Shown piece after piece: positions 25,568 to 38,486 of a stretch of DNA of 64,000 bases. Where the stretch lies: assembly GCA_019321725.1 (NCBI GenBank), contig CM033120.1, forward strand, positions 18,196,278-18,260,277. Reading direction: 5' to 3'. Each line of letters opens with the position of its first letter. Within the stretch, counting starts at the first letter, position 1. The notes under the pieces were generated by a model. The model made no database searches. It was not told the DNA's origin and was given only the letters and a program-made list of their open reading frames with translations. Both the position numbers and the translations under genes were made by a program. The DNA comes from Paulownia fortunei (lineage: Eukaryota > Streptophyta > Magnoliopsida > Lamiales > Paulowniaceae).

Positions 25568-27258
25568 ATGAACAAGAAGGAGGTGTTCAAATTGGCAAAG
25601 GGCTTTAGGGGAAGGGCAAAGAATTGTATAAGGATTGCGAGAGAGAGGGTGGAGAAGGCGCTTCAGTACTCTTACAGAGACCGCCGCAACAAGAAGCGGG
25701 ATATGCGTTCCCTTTGGATCCAGAGAATCAATGCTGGAACTCGCCAGCACGGAGTCCGTTACTCTCTCTCTATTTCTTCTAATAAATTTGTTATCCTCCG
25801 TCTTTTAAGACTTTCTGCTGTTCTTAATTGTTTTCCTGATTTGTTTGAAAAGACTATGGGTGGTTATTTCGTTGTCTCATTTGGTTGAAGTCTGTGCATT
25901 TCTTGATTGATTTCTTTCTTGATTTAAACATGAGTGTGTTTATTCATTGTTCCACGTGTTTGAATTTTGTGATTCTCCTGATTTGTTTTGGAAATTATGT
26001 GTGCGTTTGTGAGTGTACTTGGAATAGTTTGTTTGTCAGGGTTAGACTTTTAGAGGTTTCTTTTGTCTAGGGCTGCTGATACGACACTTTTTTGGCTTGA
26101 GGATAGATATGGGATTGAAGGAATTTCAGTGAAAATTACTTCTTTTTGCAAGTAATATTTCGTGAATGTATGAATAGATGGATTAGAAGAAGAGTGCAAG
26201 TGAACATGATTTTGTTGTTCCATTTTTACAAGAAAAAGATCTTAGCAACTGAATGAATTGGTAGTTTCTTTTAGGATTTGGAGTTATAGTGTCAGACTAC
26301 TTGCAATGAGTTTAGTTTGATGACATGTTATAATGCTAGAAAAAAGGTGATGCTTTGTTTGGATATTGGCATGTATGTAAATTGGCATTTACATAGATGA
26401 CAACTTATAAGTAGGTGTATTCCCTAAATAGAAGAGGTTCAGAGGATGGAGAAGGCCTAGAGGGTTTGACAAAAGGTGAACATAGGTGGAACCTTTTCTA
26501 ATTTGTGGATGTGAAACTGTACTACCAGTGCATCTGAGATCTTTCCTCCTTGCTTCCTATTTAATAGTGGTCATTGGCATATGCTATATACCTTCGACGC
26601 ATTTATAGTTTTAGGAAATCATGCATAGAATTATGCGTTTGCATCCTTAATTGCCAGGATTTACACTTTTCCTCTGTTTAGGGGTGAGTTCAAGTTACCT
26701 GCTGCATGGGAGGCAATGGATAAATGGGGGTTGTTGCCTGTTGGGGGCCTTACAGTGTCTTTTGCCTCACTGCCTCATCATATATTTTACTTTCGTGTTT
26801 GTTGTTTTTCTTGGTGGCTTCCTCAAACTTTGCTTCTGTAATTACAACATTGAGTTCTATTACAAACTTATGAGTCTTGAGTGATTGTATAGCAACCTAA
26901 TGTTCATATAGATTCGGCTTTTTTTATCAAACAAGTTGGCTTTTTCATTCAAATCTTTTAACTGAAAGTTAGGCCTTCCAGCTTGAAAGTTTCTATATGA
27001 GTTTGAGGTTGATGCTTTTGCATGCAAAAGTGATTTATCCTTTCTTTTCATTCCTCTTTTGCATGACAGGTGAACTATGGAAATTTCATGCATGGCCTAA
27101 TGAAGGAGAACGTTCAATTGAACAGGAAAGTTCTTTCTGAATTATCCATGCATGAGCCGTACAGCTTCAAAGCCCTGGTAGACATCTCACGCAATGCCTT
27201 CCCTGGAAACAAGACGGCCATACCTCCTAAAAAAGAGGGACTTGCAATTCTTATCTGA
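25568..27258 (+). CDS. Mitochondrial large-subunit ribosomal protein bL20m
   Basis: Two exons, 25568-25753 and 27070-27258, joined in phase 0 to give 124 residues. Exon 1 encodes [20 protein letters not shown] followed by the basic helix typical of bacterial-type L20 ([20 protein letters not shown], then [14 protein letters not shown]). Exon 2 gives [20 protein letters not shown] and [20 protein letters not shown]20 binds 23S-type rRNA early in large-subunit assembly. Because plastid L20 is encoded in the plastid genome, a nuclear single-copy form of this type is the mitochondrial protein (Arabidopsis At1g16740). There is no long presequence; the basic N-terminus probably serves for import, as in the family. 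The exon 1 donor, GTCCGT, is unusual but is the only GT that keeps the conserved HGVNYG junction. A telo-box-like AAAACCCTTAAA lies about 110 bp upstream, common in ribosomal-protein promoters. Confidence 0.93.
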
Positions 27259-28328
27259 AATGTATTTTTATATATTGGGACAATGATCCTGTACTAGTCC
27301 TGTCTCTTTGGTCTGCTGCTGTTTCATCAAATGTAATTGCAGAAGTAAAGCCGGAAAGATGATTCCAGAATCGCTAGTGGGTTCTAACAAATATTTGAAT
27401 TATGAATTGTCCAGGGTAGTCCCTACCCTCTGATTTCATTTTGAAGGCGGGCTTTCGCATTGTTTGTGCTTCTTTATGTGCACCTCTACAGCCAATTTGC
27501 AACTCTTCCATAATTTTCTGGATTTCTTCATGGGTTCTTGTGATATGTAAGGTTTTCTTGCTGCAAAGCAACATCTAATGCAGAATAGCGGCTGGTGACT
27601 TCCTGAATTAAACTAAGTAGTGTTTAGATATAACTCAAGCATTAAAAACAAAATAACAATTAGTACTGTTCAAGAATTTTGAGAGAATATTGCAATAAAA
27701 AAGATTTTTAATAACAAAGTGAAAGATTCTTGCATGCATTAAGTGACAATTTTTTTTTATTTTGTGACAATAATGATTTATACAATATCAATTATGTTAA
27801 AGTTGTTGTTACTGAATATTAATAATAAATAGATAATGACAGTCCAATAATGGAAATTGTGAATAATGGATAAACCATCCCTGAATCACTATTAGACCAG
27901 CAAAACAACACAGGTGGCATCATCCCACTAAAAACCAAGAGCATATATTGTGACTTATGAATTAAATATACCAATTTATTTTATTTTTTAAAAAAGAAAA
28001 TTTAAATGCAATAATTCGCCCAACACTGGGAGACAGACGCACACTCGTAAAACCCAGAATCGTACACAAACAGAGGGGGGCAATGGAATGCAGTATGCAT
28101 AACTGAAGAGCCAAAAGTCTGTCCTTTGCCGCTGCCCAAAGGCTCTCACCAACCAGCCCCCAGCAGCCTATAATTTTTATTACTAATTAAGACTACACCT
28201 GATTTCTCCACTCTACGCTACATATATATTCCCCTCTTCATTTCTCAATCTTCTTGGGCCCCTTTGTACTACCCCTACATATTTGTAAACAGACCTTTCT
28301 CTGACCTGAAGCTTTGTTTGATCCGATC

Positions 28329-31300
28329 ATGGCTCATTTCGCTCTCTCTCAGGTATATTTCACCTCTTAAACTGTTGGGTTTGTTGTAAACTTTTCGTTT
28401 CTTTATTTTATTGGGAAGTTTGGTGTGATTTATTTTGAAGTTCGGGAAAATATTGCCTTTCTTGCAGGTCCCAGTTACAGTCTCCATCATTAGTGATACC
28501 TCTCTCCCTAAATCCGTGTTTAAGGTTCTTGATCGGTACCTTTTACTTATTTATTAAATTCATCCTACTTCTCATGTAAGATTCAAAGTTTAGTTTTAAA
28601 TATCCGAATGTGTTTATCTGAAGCTGCACTTAGTGGATTTAATCACAAATATTTAGTTCTTTGATCATGTCTAGTTAGATAGCCCGAGAACTCTGTCTTT
28701 ATCTAGGTCAATTCAGAAATTTTTAACGATTTAATGCTGTTCAATATCATTCAAGAATTTGGGCAAGATGTGTTATCTACTGACCCTAAAATCAGTTTAT
28801 TAATTTATGTTTCTTTTAATTTTTTTCTTTCTGATCTCTGGTACTGTATTTCTTGTAAGTTTGACGTACAATGTACAACAGCAACGTGGTACCTTGTGCT
28901 ACAAAGCTTGTAAAAAGCCATTCAAGGATAAGTATGGCTGTTTGGAATATCAGCTTCACCGTTGTTTGGTTAGTTCTAAAATGACATTTGCTTTTACCAG
29001 CCGGTAATAGGGATCTAGAAGTTTGTGGGTTCTAGTAGGAATTTTTGTAACCTGTTTAGATTTGAGATCTAAAAAGTCAAAAGTACCTTGATTGGTATTT
29101 CTTGTCAATTGAATAATTGTTTGGTCTTGTTGCTGGGGGTTTAACATGATACTCATGTTATGACTTGTTACTCATTTAATGTCCAGCATGCCGTGTTTAT
29201 CTCACTGATTGATTACTCTCTTTTTTTTAAACTTATTTACCTCTTAATTTTACTTTTATCATGTTTTTCTTTTGTTATATGTAAATATGTTCAATACATA
29301 ATGATTGCTTTAAACTATTAGCTTTTTAACTGAGATGACATGTTACAGCTCACTACGATTTTGAATCTGTCAGATAAAGGTCTCATAGTTCTTATTAGTA
29401 ATTGAATCTCATTGTGTTGCAGAGCAATAATGTGTGTTTCCATGAAAAATTATGGACTTCTCGCTTATCTTTGGACTTTAAAATTGCAAACTCACGGTCA
29501 AGGGGTCGACCTGTGGTTTGCATGTCAGTGCAACAAGCCAGCAAACCTAATGTTGCAATTTCACCTTTAAGTTTAGAAGATGCAAAAGAGCCGCCGCTAC
29601 ATTTGTACAAGAATAAGGAGCCATATACAGCAACTATTGTGTCTGTTGAAAGGCTTGTTGGTCCGAAAGCTCCTGGAGAGACATGTCACATTGTGATCGA
29701 TCATGGCGGCAATGTTCCCTACTGGGAAGGACAAAGTTATGGAATCATTCCTCCTGTATGTTTTCTAAATGCTTTTCTGCGTCTACCTTATCTAATAGAC
29801 ATTTTATTATGGGAAAACTGAATCTTTTATCCATTTCTTTTAGCAACACTTGCTTCTTGCTTATTCTAGAACACATTGAAGCCTGCTATTTTCTTTCAGA
29901 CTTCGTTCACAAGTATTTGTGCTGGTTGGAGGTGTCTTTTAGGGTACTGCAGAGATAAATTGTGCTCAGAATCCCCATATTTTTGGCTAATTATTCTTTT
30001 TTCTTTTTTACAATTAAATTTGTTAATTGGAAAAGAAGGGGATGATAACCCTGTCAGCAATTATATGTCAACTGATATGCAAAATGAAATTAAAGATATC
30101 TTATATTATTATTCTCTATAACCTTTTATTAGGCATCACTTAATGCGATACCTATTCCCTGTACTTTAGGGGCATTTCTCAGCATACCATGTGATTTGGG
30201 TTTGTTCTCAGGTCACAAATTTAATATATCATTTTTACAGTACCTTCACCCAGCCAGTTCATTGTTTCTGATATTTTATGTTATTCCTGTGTCATTCAGG
30301 GTGAAAATCCTAAAAAGCCTGGTCGTCCGCACAATGTTCGATTGTACTCAATAGCGTCTACCAGGTATGGTGACTTCTTTGATGGCAAGACGGCAAGTTT
30401 ATGTGTTCGACGGGCTGTCTATTATAACCCCGAGACTGGAAAAGAAGACCCTTCAAAAAAAGGAGTATGCAGCAATTTTTTATGTGATTCAAAGCCTGGT
30501 GACAAGGTTCAGATCACAGGTAGGATCTCAATGGGCTTTGTTAAGGTGGCACCTATGATGCACAGATGCACGGATACAGCATCATGTATACTACATGATG
30601 TGGACACGGCGACAATATTAATATATATGTATACATATATGTGTCTGTGTCTGTGTTATGTGTTAATAATACCCAAAATAGTAATTAAAATGTCAAACTT
30701 CAAGCAGACATTTAAAACATATATAAATTCAAAGACACCTTAATTTAAAAACAAAACCGGGACAACCAAATATATAAATAACATTAAGTCTTGAAATGCA
30801 AATAACATTGAAAACTACATAATAACTAATTAGCAATAGCCAATAGGAATGGTCTACTGTGGGGTTGTCCCCTACAAATCGCCGAAAAAAGATGATGAGA
30901 ATTGTGGAGTTGGATATTTATGCCACCCAAATCCAAACTGTATCCATAGCACGGAGTGTCCGACACTACGCCAAGTCATTTTTTGGAGTATCCGTGCATC
31001 ATAGGGTGACACCAAGTCTAGATGTTGATAAACTTTCTGCTTCTATATGCAAAGCAAGAAGGAAAATGCAAGCTAATAGAAGGTCTCTTAATTTCTGAAA
31101 AGGAAGTATTTCATTTAACTTTAGTAGAGTTAATTTGCATGTTAAGATGCATTGGACAGAGAATATTTACAATGTTGCTTTTGGATTGCCTTCAGTGGCT
31201 CTTATAGTAAAACGCTGAGTAGTCTTCAATTTTCTGGTACTCTTAAGAAAATATGAGGTCTGATCTCATCAATGAGTTATAATATGTTGTTGTTTTTTTG

Positions 31301-32125
31301 TTTTTTTTTTCCAATATACACCATCACACTGGTTTCATCAGCTCATTTAGTAGTCATATTCTACAACTTGGAATTGGATGAAATTATGAGACAACCAATT
31401 TCATCTTTAATTGTGTTGGAAGCAAATATTGCTTGACTAGCTTGGCTGCCAGCTTTATCAATCAATCAAGTTAGCCAAGATCTATTAATTGGTACAGAAT
31501 GAATTGCTTACATAATTTTTTGTTCATTTCACTCACTTTCTGATCTTGCAATTTGAGGGCTCATACCAAGATAGTAGTGGGAACAATGTAATTGAAAATT
31601 TTGGTTTTTTAACAATTGCTTTCAGGTCCTTCTGGTAAGATAATGCTTCTGCCTGAAGATGATCCAAATGCCACCCACATTATGATTGCCACTGGCACTG
31701 GCGTGGCACCTTTTAGAGGCTATCTTCGACGTATGTTCATGGAGGATGTTCCCACATTCAAGTTTGGTGGCCTAGCTTGGCTTTTCCTTGGGGTGGCAAA
31801 CAGTGACAGTCTTCTATACGACGATGAATTCTCAAAGTATCTGGAGGACTATCCAGACAATTTCAGGTATGATCGTGCTCTTAGCAGAGAACAAAGGAAC
31901 AGGAGTGGAGGCAAGATGTATGTCCAGGATAAAATCGAAGAGTACAGTGATGAAATTTTCAAACTTTTGGATAGCGGGGCACACATTTACTTCTGTGGAC
32001 TCAAGGGAATGATGCCTGGGATACAAGATACATTGAAGAGGGTTGCAGAGCAGAGAGGAGAAAGCTGGGATGAGAAGCTCTCACAACTGAAAAAGAACAA
32101 ACAGTGGCATGTTGAAGTCTATTGA
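28329..32125 (+). CDS. RFNR: Root-type ferredoxin-NADP(+) reductase, plastidic
   Basis: Five exons: 28329-28352, 28468-28524, 29423-29755, 30300-30519 and 31626-32125; 377 residues. The enzyme is an FAD protein of non-photosynthetic plastids that passes electrons from NADPH to ferredoxin for nitrite reduction and other ferredoxin-dependent steps. Seen in sequence: a plastid transit region of roughly 60 residues ending near VVCMSVQQ; the FAD-binding RLYSIAST (about residue 152) and the GVCSNFLCD segment; the NADP-binding [26 protein letters not shown]; and the terminal Tyr in HVEVY that stacks on the flavin. The residues [16 protein letters not shown] and the short insertions mark the root-type, not the leaf-type. 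Intron 4 contains a MITE-like element. The exon 2/3 junction is ambiguous: AAG|GTTCTT to CAG|AGC is used here, but CG|GTACCT to GCAGAG|C also keeps the frame. Order next to AAE14 fits Arabidopsis RFNR2 (At1g30510). Confidence 0.95.
30545..31013. mobile_element. Non-autonomous TIR element inside RFNR intron 4
   Basis: The left end reads GGTGGCACCTATGATGCAC, with an extra copy of AGATGCAC before CGGATAC. The right end on the minus strand reads GGTGTCACCCTATGATGCAC and then GGATAC. The ends are thus imperfect inverted repeats of about 25 bp around a body of about 420 bp. Inner GTGGACACGG and GTGTCGGACAC motifs are also related by inversion. No transposase frame is present. Target-site duplication could not be identified, so the superfamily is left open. 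Confidence 0.6.
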
Positions 32126-34001
32126 CACTGCTAATTTAGGGGTGCTGCATTCTTGTTGCTATATAAAGTGGCAGTTGTTAATTAGCAACCTGGAATTGAA
32201 CTCCAAAAGTACTTTATATATTAGTCTGTACCATTTCTTGATGGAGAAGATTCATTTGTACGCTTCAAAGCGAAATTAAAAGAACCCATGGATATTGTCT
32301 GAAGGCCAATTTCTGCACTTTGATGAAAGTGCAGTTCTTTTTATGGTTATTATCAAACACAGGCCCATTTGCTCTCTAAATTGTTTTCTTATTTGATGCA
32401 AATGTATGTTTCTGTCCAATGCGATGCATTATGCGAAAACATTTGATCTAAATTCAACTTAATGTTACGCTGGGGCCATTTCCAGGAGCCGCCTCCTCTC
32501 ATTCAGCATTCAGTTAATGCAAAGTTTGACGATCAAAGGCTTGTGCAATCCTTTGTATTAAAAGTTAACCCACTGAATAATTGTGGGTGCTTGACGGTTT
32601 TGACAGTCCATTGATATTGATTGTTTGATGTTGCATATATTCTCCCCTCCTTCCTCATGTTTCACTATTCCTAAAAATAAAATATATATATATATAAATT
32701 ATATATATAATATTGCACATATGCATTATCCTGGAGAACTCAATTTTGGTTAGGATTGCCAATTTATTCGAGTACCTTGCTTCTTTGATTCGCCTTTATT
32801 CGAACCGTATCATGTTAATTTTGAGCAAAATTCGAAGAAAATAATAAAAAACAGAATTAGTAGATAGTGGGATTCCTCATAATCATCCATGTGATTCTTA
32901 TTGTATAAATCTCACTTTGTCAATTTGGTGTCGGTACTAATTATAAATAAACTCTTTGAAATAAATAATTATCAAATGTCTGGGCACTTATATTATATAT
33001 GTTATTATTATTACAATTATTATTTATGTAAATCGTAAGCACTTTATTAGAAATGGTTAAAATAAACTTTATTATATCTTTTTCAATTTTCACACACACA
33101 AAATAGGAAAAAATTCCAAAAGAAAGGAAAAATTGCCAAAAAAAAAAGCTCACATGAAAAAGATTAAAAAAACAATGGAAAAGCTGCTTTTAAAGCCAAA
33201 AAAGGTGTAATGAAACACTCGCATCAAAGAAACAGTTGTTATCGTTGATTTCGAATCAAATAAAACGGCCCATTTCCTCTCCATTTTACATCAACACAGC
33301 AATAATATTCTCTCCTCCTCTATTCTTGATTCCAATTGGGCCACCAGTAATTCTCGAGAATATATATATAGAGAGAGAGAAAAAGGTAATGAGTCTCTCA
33401 AATCTTCTGAATTCTATTCAATCATGTTGTATACAACGTGATTCTTTGTTTCAGTTTGATCAAGATCAGAGGCAAGGATTTTAGATTGTATCTTTTATAA
33501 TTTTCCCATATGAAGCTCCTCCCTGAGCGACGATTTACACTGCAATGTCTATGCATATTCAAGATTTTTTTCTTTTTTCTTTTTATTTTTGGGTTTTCCG
33601 CTTATGGGCGGTATTTCCTGTTTCTGGAATGGGTTGATGCGGAAAATTCCAAATCTGCCCGATTTTTTGTGGCATTTTTAGTCTCTAATTTCTGGGTTCT
33701 GATGCCATGTCAAGAATGAAAAAAAAAATTATATTGCCATGTCAAGAACGATTTTCTCGACTTACAATATTTGAAAATCTGCACGCTGAATATTTCTTTG
33801 CTTGGTCAAAAATCATTCAACAAATGACTTAATTCCGTTTAGTTTGAAAATATAAATACTGTACTAGGATTCTCTCGCTGTAATTTAGCTTTACTTGTAA
33901 TTTGCTCACAAAGTGCGTTTCTCAGTCCTTTGGGGGATAACTGTGTGCAGGTTTTTAATAAAGGCTAGTTTAGTTGAATGACAGCATTGTGAAACGGAGC
34001 A
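32126..34001. other. Intergenic region between RFNR and AGD12
   Basis: RFNR 3' UTR, then AT-rich DNA, then the AGD12 leader. A probable first non-coding exon of AGD12 lies around 33290-33384 with donor GTAATG at 33387 and acceptor CTGTGTGCAG ending at 33951; this is inference. Small frames at 33236-33719 carry no recognisable domain. Confidence 0.5.
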
Positions 34002-37000
34002 ATGAGCCACCATGCATCTGCCCTGGGCAGACATTCTTCAGGTGTGCTCTTCTTGAATTTAGAAGGAAATATTCAGTTATATAGTTCAAGTCCAAATTTT
34101 AAGAGCTTTTAATAGAATTTTCTACTTGATTTTTTTTTCGAATGATGTGTCTGTCTCAGTTAGGTTGTCTCACATACCATGCACATAGAAGTTGTAAATA
34201 AAGGGGAAAACTGAGTAACATCTTATATTTTACTTCACAAGCTGCATGTGAATAACTCTTAACTGACACAGAGAGAACAAAAGTTACTTTATTAGAGAAG
34301 AATTGCTGGTATTCAATCAATGCCATGAATGTTCGTTTGAAAGACATGTGGTTTTTATTATTCTTATTGTTCTATATTCCTTATTTCTGTTTGAGAATAT
34401 GTTAGGGAGTTCATTGGTTTTCCCATTGGGTACACTTCATGTAAACATTGCAATTCTGGTAATCAGTATTTCGCATCACATTGAATCATAAATTTCAATG
34501 GATGGATAAATTCATTATCTCACTGTCTCTTTTCATCATTTAAGTGTCGGTTCTCCATGTTACTCTGGTCCCTGAAATTTGTACAGGTAAAAGAAGATTG
34601 AAAGATCTTTTGGTTCAATATGATAATCGTGTATGTGCTGATTGTGGTGCTCCAGAACCAAAGTGGGCGTAAGTTCCACCACTTGTTTTCCCCTCCTCTC
34701 TCTCTCTCTCTCTCTCTCTCTTGTCTTGTGTAGATTATTGATGCTGGAATGCTATGATAACCCTAGAGACTACTAGTTATTGGTCTCCTTATTCCATTGA
34801 GTATGAGGTCAGGGATTCAATCTCATCCTTCCCCATTTGCCAGTGCTCAGAAAGAAAATACAACTAGTTAGCCTGAAAGATAGATTGTGTAGCACTATTT
34901 GATTCAGGAAACAAGTATAAACAGTTGGCAATGAGGCCGAAAGTTTTATGGGTGCATGAACATTGGGGTTGTCGTTAACACTGTCAAAGAAAATTGGGGT
35001 GAGATGCAAGCAAAGACAATAATGTGTTATGGTCAACACAATGTGGAATAAACCTTGAAACTGGCGTCTATATTAGGGAACACATAATGTTGATTCATGT
35101 GTGTTAAGAATTATAAAAAACAAGCATCTATAATTCAACTAAAATAGTTGATTCCAGCAGGATTTCCATAGGATAAAGTTAATACATCATAAGATAAGAT
35201 AGTGACAGTAAGAGTTCAGACTGCATAATGACCAGCGTCAAACTACTACATTCTCTTTTTATTAGCCCCTTTACCATTTTGTTTCAAATTGGACTTCGTA
35301 GCAAATTAGAAATCAATGGGTTGATATTATGATTGAATGTAAACTTAGGGCTTTGAATAAGACTGTAAAGATTGATCAACAGAGCTGTGAGGAGCAATAA
35401 CTTGTCTAGGAACAACTGGAATTTCTTGAAGGCTTAAAGAGCTTTGGTTTTGTTCACCCATTTTTTGCTTTAATTATTTTTTTGCCTTCTCAGATCAGCA
35501 AATATTGGAGTATTTATATGCTTAAAGTGCTGTGGTGTCCACAGAAGCCTTGGTACGCATATTTCAAAGGTGATTGCTTCAGGAGTTTTTCGCTCTGCAA
35601 TACGCCCTTCTCCACCGGAATTTTTCCCCTCAGTTTCTGCTTTTTAAAAAAAATCTTCCATTCCTTGCTTTTTTACCACATGATCTTCTATCCTCAGGTT
35701 TTGTCTGTGACATTAGATGACTGGTCTGATGAAGAAATTGAAGCAATGATTGAGGTTGGTGGAAATGCATCTGCAAATTCTATTTACGAGGCTTATCTTC
35801 CTGAAGGGGTGTCAAAGCCAAGACCAGATGCTGGCCATGAAGAGCGTTCAAAATTTATCAGGTGAGGTCAAATGAAACTGTTATTACTTTTGTGATCACG
35901 TTTGCTTTTTCGATGTGGTGTTTATTACCTTCTCTCTCTCTGTTTGCGTGTGTGTGTGAAGTGAAGACCATGTGGTTGATTCTTCACTTATTGTACATAA
36001 TCCAACCTATACAGCTAAATCACCACATGAATAATTATTGATTTCCGATTTGTATTGGTTACTCTGGCCCTTTTTTCGTTTCCTTTTTTATTCAGCCACT
36101 GCCAATTACTTCCCACTTGCTTTTTCTGTTCCATCAATTGCTTGTTTTTCCAACTCCTGGTAGCATGCATATATAGGATTTTTATTTCTCTTCATTTGTT
36201 CTTTGTAGGTCTAAGTATGAGCTTCAAGAATTTTTGAAACCTAGCCTGCGTATTCTGTCTGGTTCTTCCACAAAGCATTCTTTACAAGCAAGTTTATCCA
36301 GGAAGATTATGGATAGCGTTCGAAGTTCAAGTTCATCACAAACCTCAGTATGTGTCCATACTTGTTTGCTCCATTCCACTAATGGTAACTCCTGTCGTCG
36401 AAATCTCATGTTTGGTTTGATGTTGTGTGCGTATGTAGACATATGATATGCGTTATGGTTTACATGTCTATATCTTGCTACATTTTTCTACAACTGTATT
36501 TTTCCTATGGATGAGTGAGATAGGTCTAGGTTTCCTTAGTTTTGTTAAATGACTGCCATGATAGGAAGTGAACAATCATTTAAGATAGAACAGCTTCATC
36601 AAGGTGATACAAATTTCATTGGATTCTTCGTGCTTTTGTGAATTACTATCTTATATGCGTGAAGCTAATGCGAAATATGGTCACAGAGAGGCACTATGGA
36701 ATTTATTGGAACATTGAAGGTTAGAGTACTTAAAGGCACAAATTTAGCTGTTCGAGATATGCTATCAAGTGACCCATATGTTATTTTAACTCTTGGGCAG
36801 CAGGTTAGTATCTTTCCTTGCTTTAGTAAAAGAAATGACAAGTCAACACATTTGCGTTGCTAATCAGTAAAATGGAATTTTTCTCCATTCAATTTTTAAA
36901 TAAGTTCTTCCTGCATGATTTTCCAATTTTATTTTTGATTTTTTAGTACCAAATGCCTGTAAACCGCATAAATTTTATTAATTTTGCATAAATTGGAAGC

Positions 37001-38437
37001 AATGTAGAATCTTGATTTGGCATTGAAGTTTGATTTTCCAGTAAGAAGGCAATATACGGGGATGGGATTAATTATATGTGTTTTGTGTTCATTCCATTGG
37101 CATAAAGAAGAGTTGTGCGCATTTTGTTTCCCAATAATATCCTTTCTTCAATTTTCCATCTGTTAGAAGGGAAATGACCTGAGCTTCTAAATTTTACCGT
37201 TGCTCCTCAACAATTCGATGTCCATACCATGGGCTTCATGATAAAAGCATCTCCAACCACCAAAAGTGTTTCTTATATAACCACTTGGGTAATTACAAAT
37301 GAGCACAAAAGTCAAACCTTCAAATCTTCTATATTTTTGCCTCAATGTGTTAATTAACTCTTACAATAAGTTCTACTAGCTTTATATTACTAACACTTAG
37401 TTATAAGCACAAATAATTTTTTGTTTAATTTCGTTTGCGTTGACCTATGGTCCTCTTTATTAGCTTGTTGGTGGGTCAGATTTATGATAATAGAGATGCT
37501 TGTGGTGTTTTCCAACTCAAAAAAAAAAACATTTAGTGCATTTAAATTTGGGGGAAAATGCAAATATTTATGCTTTATCCAGCTTGCACTGTCAATTTTA
37601 CATTGTATGATATGACTTCATTTTTTGCTGTACCGGAGAAATGATGAAAATCAAATATAATCCAGCTTAACTCATAAACTCTTTTTCTGTTTTAATAGTG
37701 AACTGAATGGCTTAAATATCATGTCAAAGATATACTATGTTATTAAGATTTTTGAACTCTAACACTGACTCTTTCTATAACTAGAAAGTGCAAACAAGTG
37801 TGGTGAAGAGCAACTTGAATCCTGTCTGGAATGAGGAACTTAAGCTTGCTGTTCCACAAGATTATGGATCAATAAAACTGGTAAAATCGTCGTTTTCGTC
37901 TTCATTGATCACCCAGACTTTCTTTCTCTTGTTTGCATTGGCATTTTGCTTCTTTAAACTATTGTTTCCAATGACGGTGTATTGTTGGCTACATGATTTT
38001 CTTGTTTAGCATTCCTCTCATTAATGCAAACCCTATGATCTTCCAATTAAGCTTGTAAATTTTGCGTATAGTCAAGCGCGACCACACATAGTCTGTCAAC
38101 TTGTTACAGACACCATAATGTATATAATCTTACTCTTTTTCCCCTTAAAACACAGCTAGTTTATGATCACGACATGTTCTCTGCTGATGATATCATGGGG
38201 GAAGCAGAGATAGATATTCAACCAATGATAACTTCTGCAACGGCATTTGGAGATGCTGGAATGTTTGGAGACATGCAGATTGGGAAATGGCTGAAATCAT
38301 ATGACAATGCCCTTATAGAAGATAGCACTGTGAACATTGTTGGTGGGAAGGTGAAGCAGGACCTGTGGCTTAGGCTCCAGAATGTAGAATCTGGAGAAGT
38401 AGAACTTGAACTAGAGTGGGTTCCTCTTGAACAATAG
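34002..38437 (+). CDS. AGD12: ArfGAP and C2 domain protein AGD12/ZAC
   Basis: Eight exons: 34002-34041, 34587-34668, 35494-35569, 35698-35861, 36209-36347, 36687-36803, 37785-37880 and 38156-38437; 331 residues. The N-terminal half is an ArfGAP zinc finger with C30-x2-C33-x16-C50-x2-C53 and the catalytic arginine R58 in [11 protein letters not shown], which stimulates GTP hydrolysis by ARF GTPases in vesicle traffic. The second half (about 165-300) is a C2 domain: [49 protein letters not shown] and the acidic loop [15 protein letters not shown], whose aspartates would bind calcium and so tether the protein to phosphoinositide membranes. The C-terminus [16 protein letters not shown] is typical of the AGD11-13 group. 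Sequence closely matches recalled Arabidopsis ZAC (At4g21160). Intron 2 has a (CT)n run and the 3' UTR a (TA)n run. Confidence 0.95.
34695..34721. repeat. (CT)n microsatellite in AGD12 intron 2
   Basis: About 13 CT dinucleotides shortly after the exon 2 donor. The pyrimidine tract is too close to the donor to act as the acceptor's polypyrimidine tract. Confidence 0.9.
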
Positions 38438-38449
38438 TATATTAGTAGT

Positions 38450-38486
<37 letters not shown>

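Noticed and set aside
34002..38437. Reading AGD12 as two genes (ArfGAP and C2)
   Set aside because: Phases close across all eight exons and the two-domain order is that of known AGD12/ZAC proteins.
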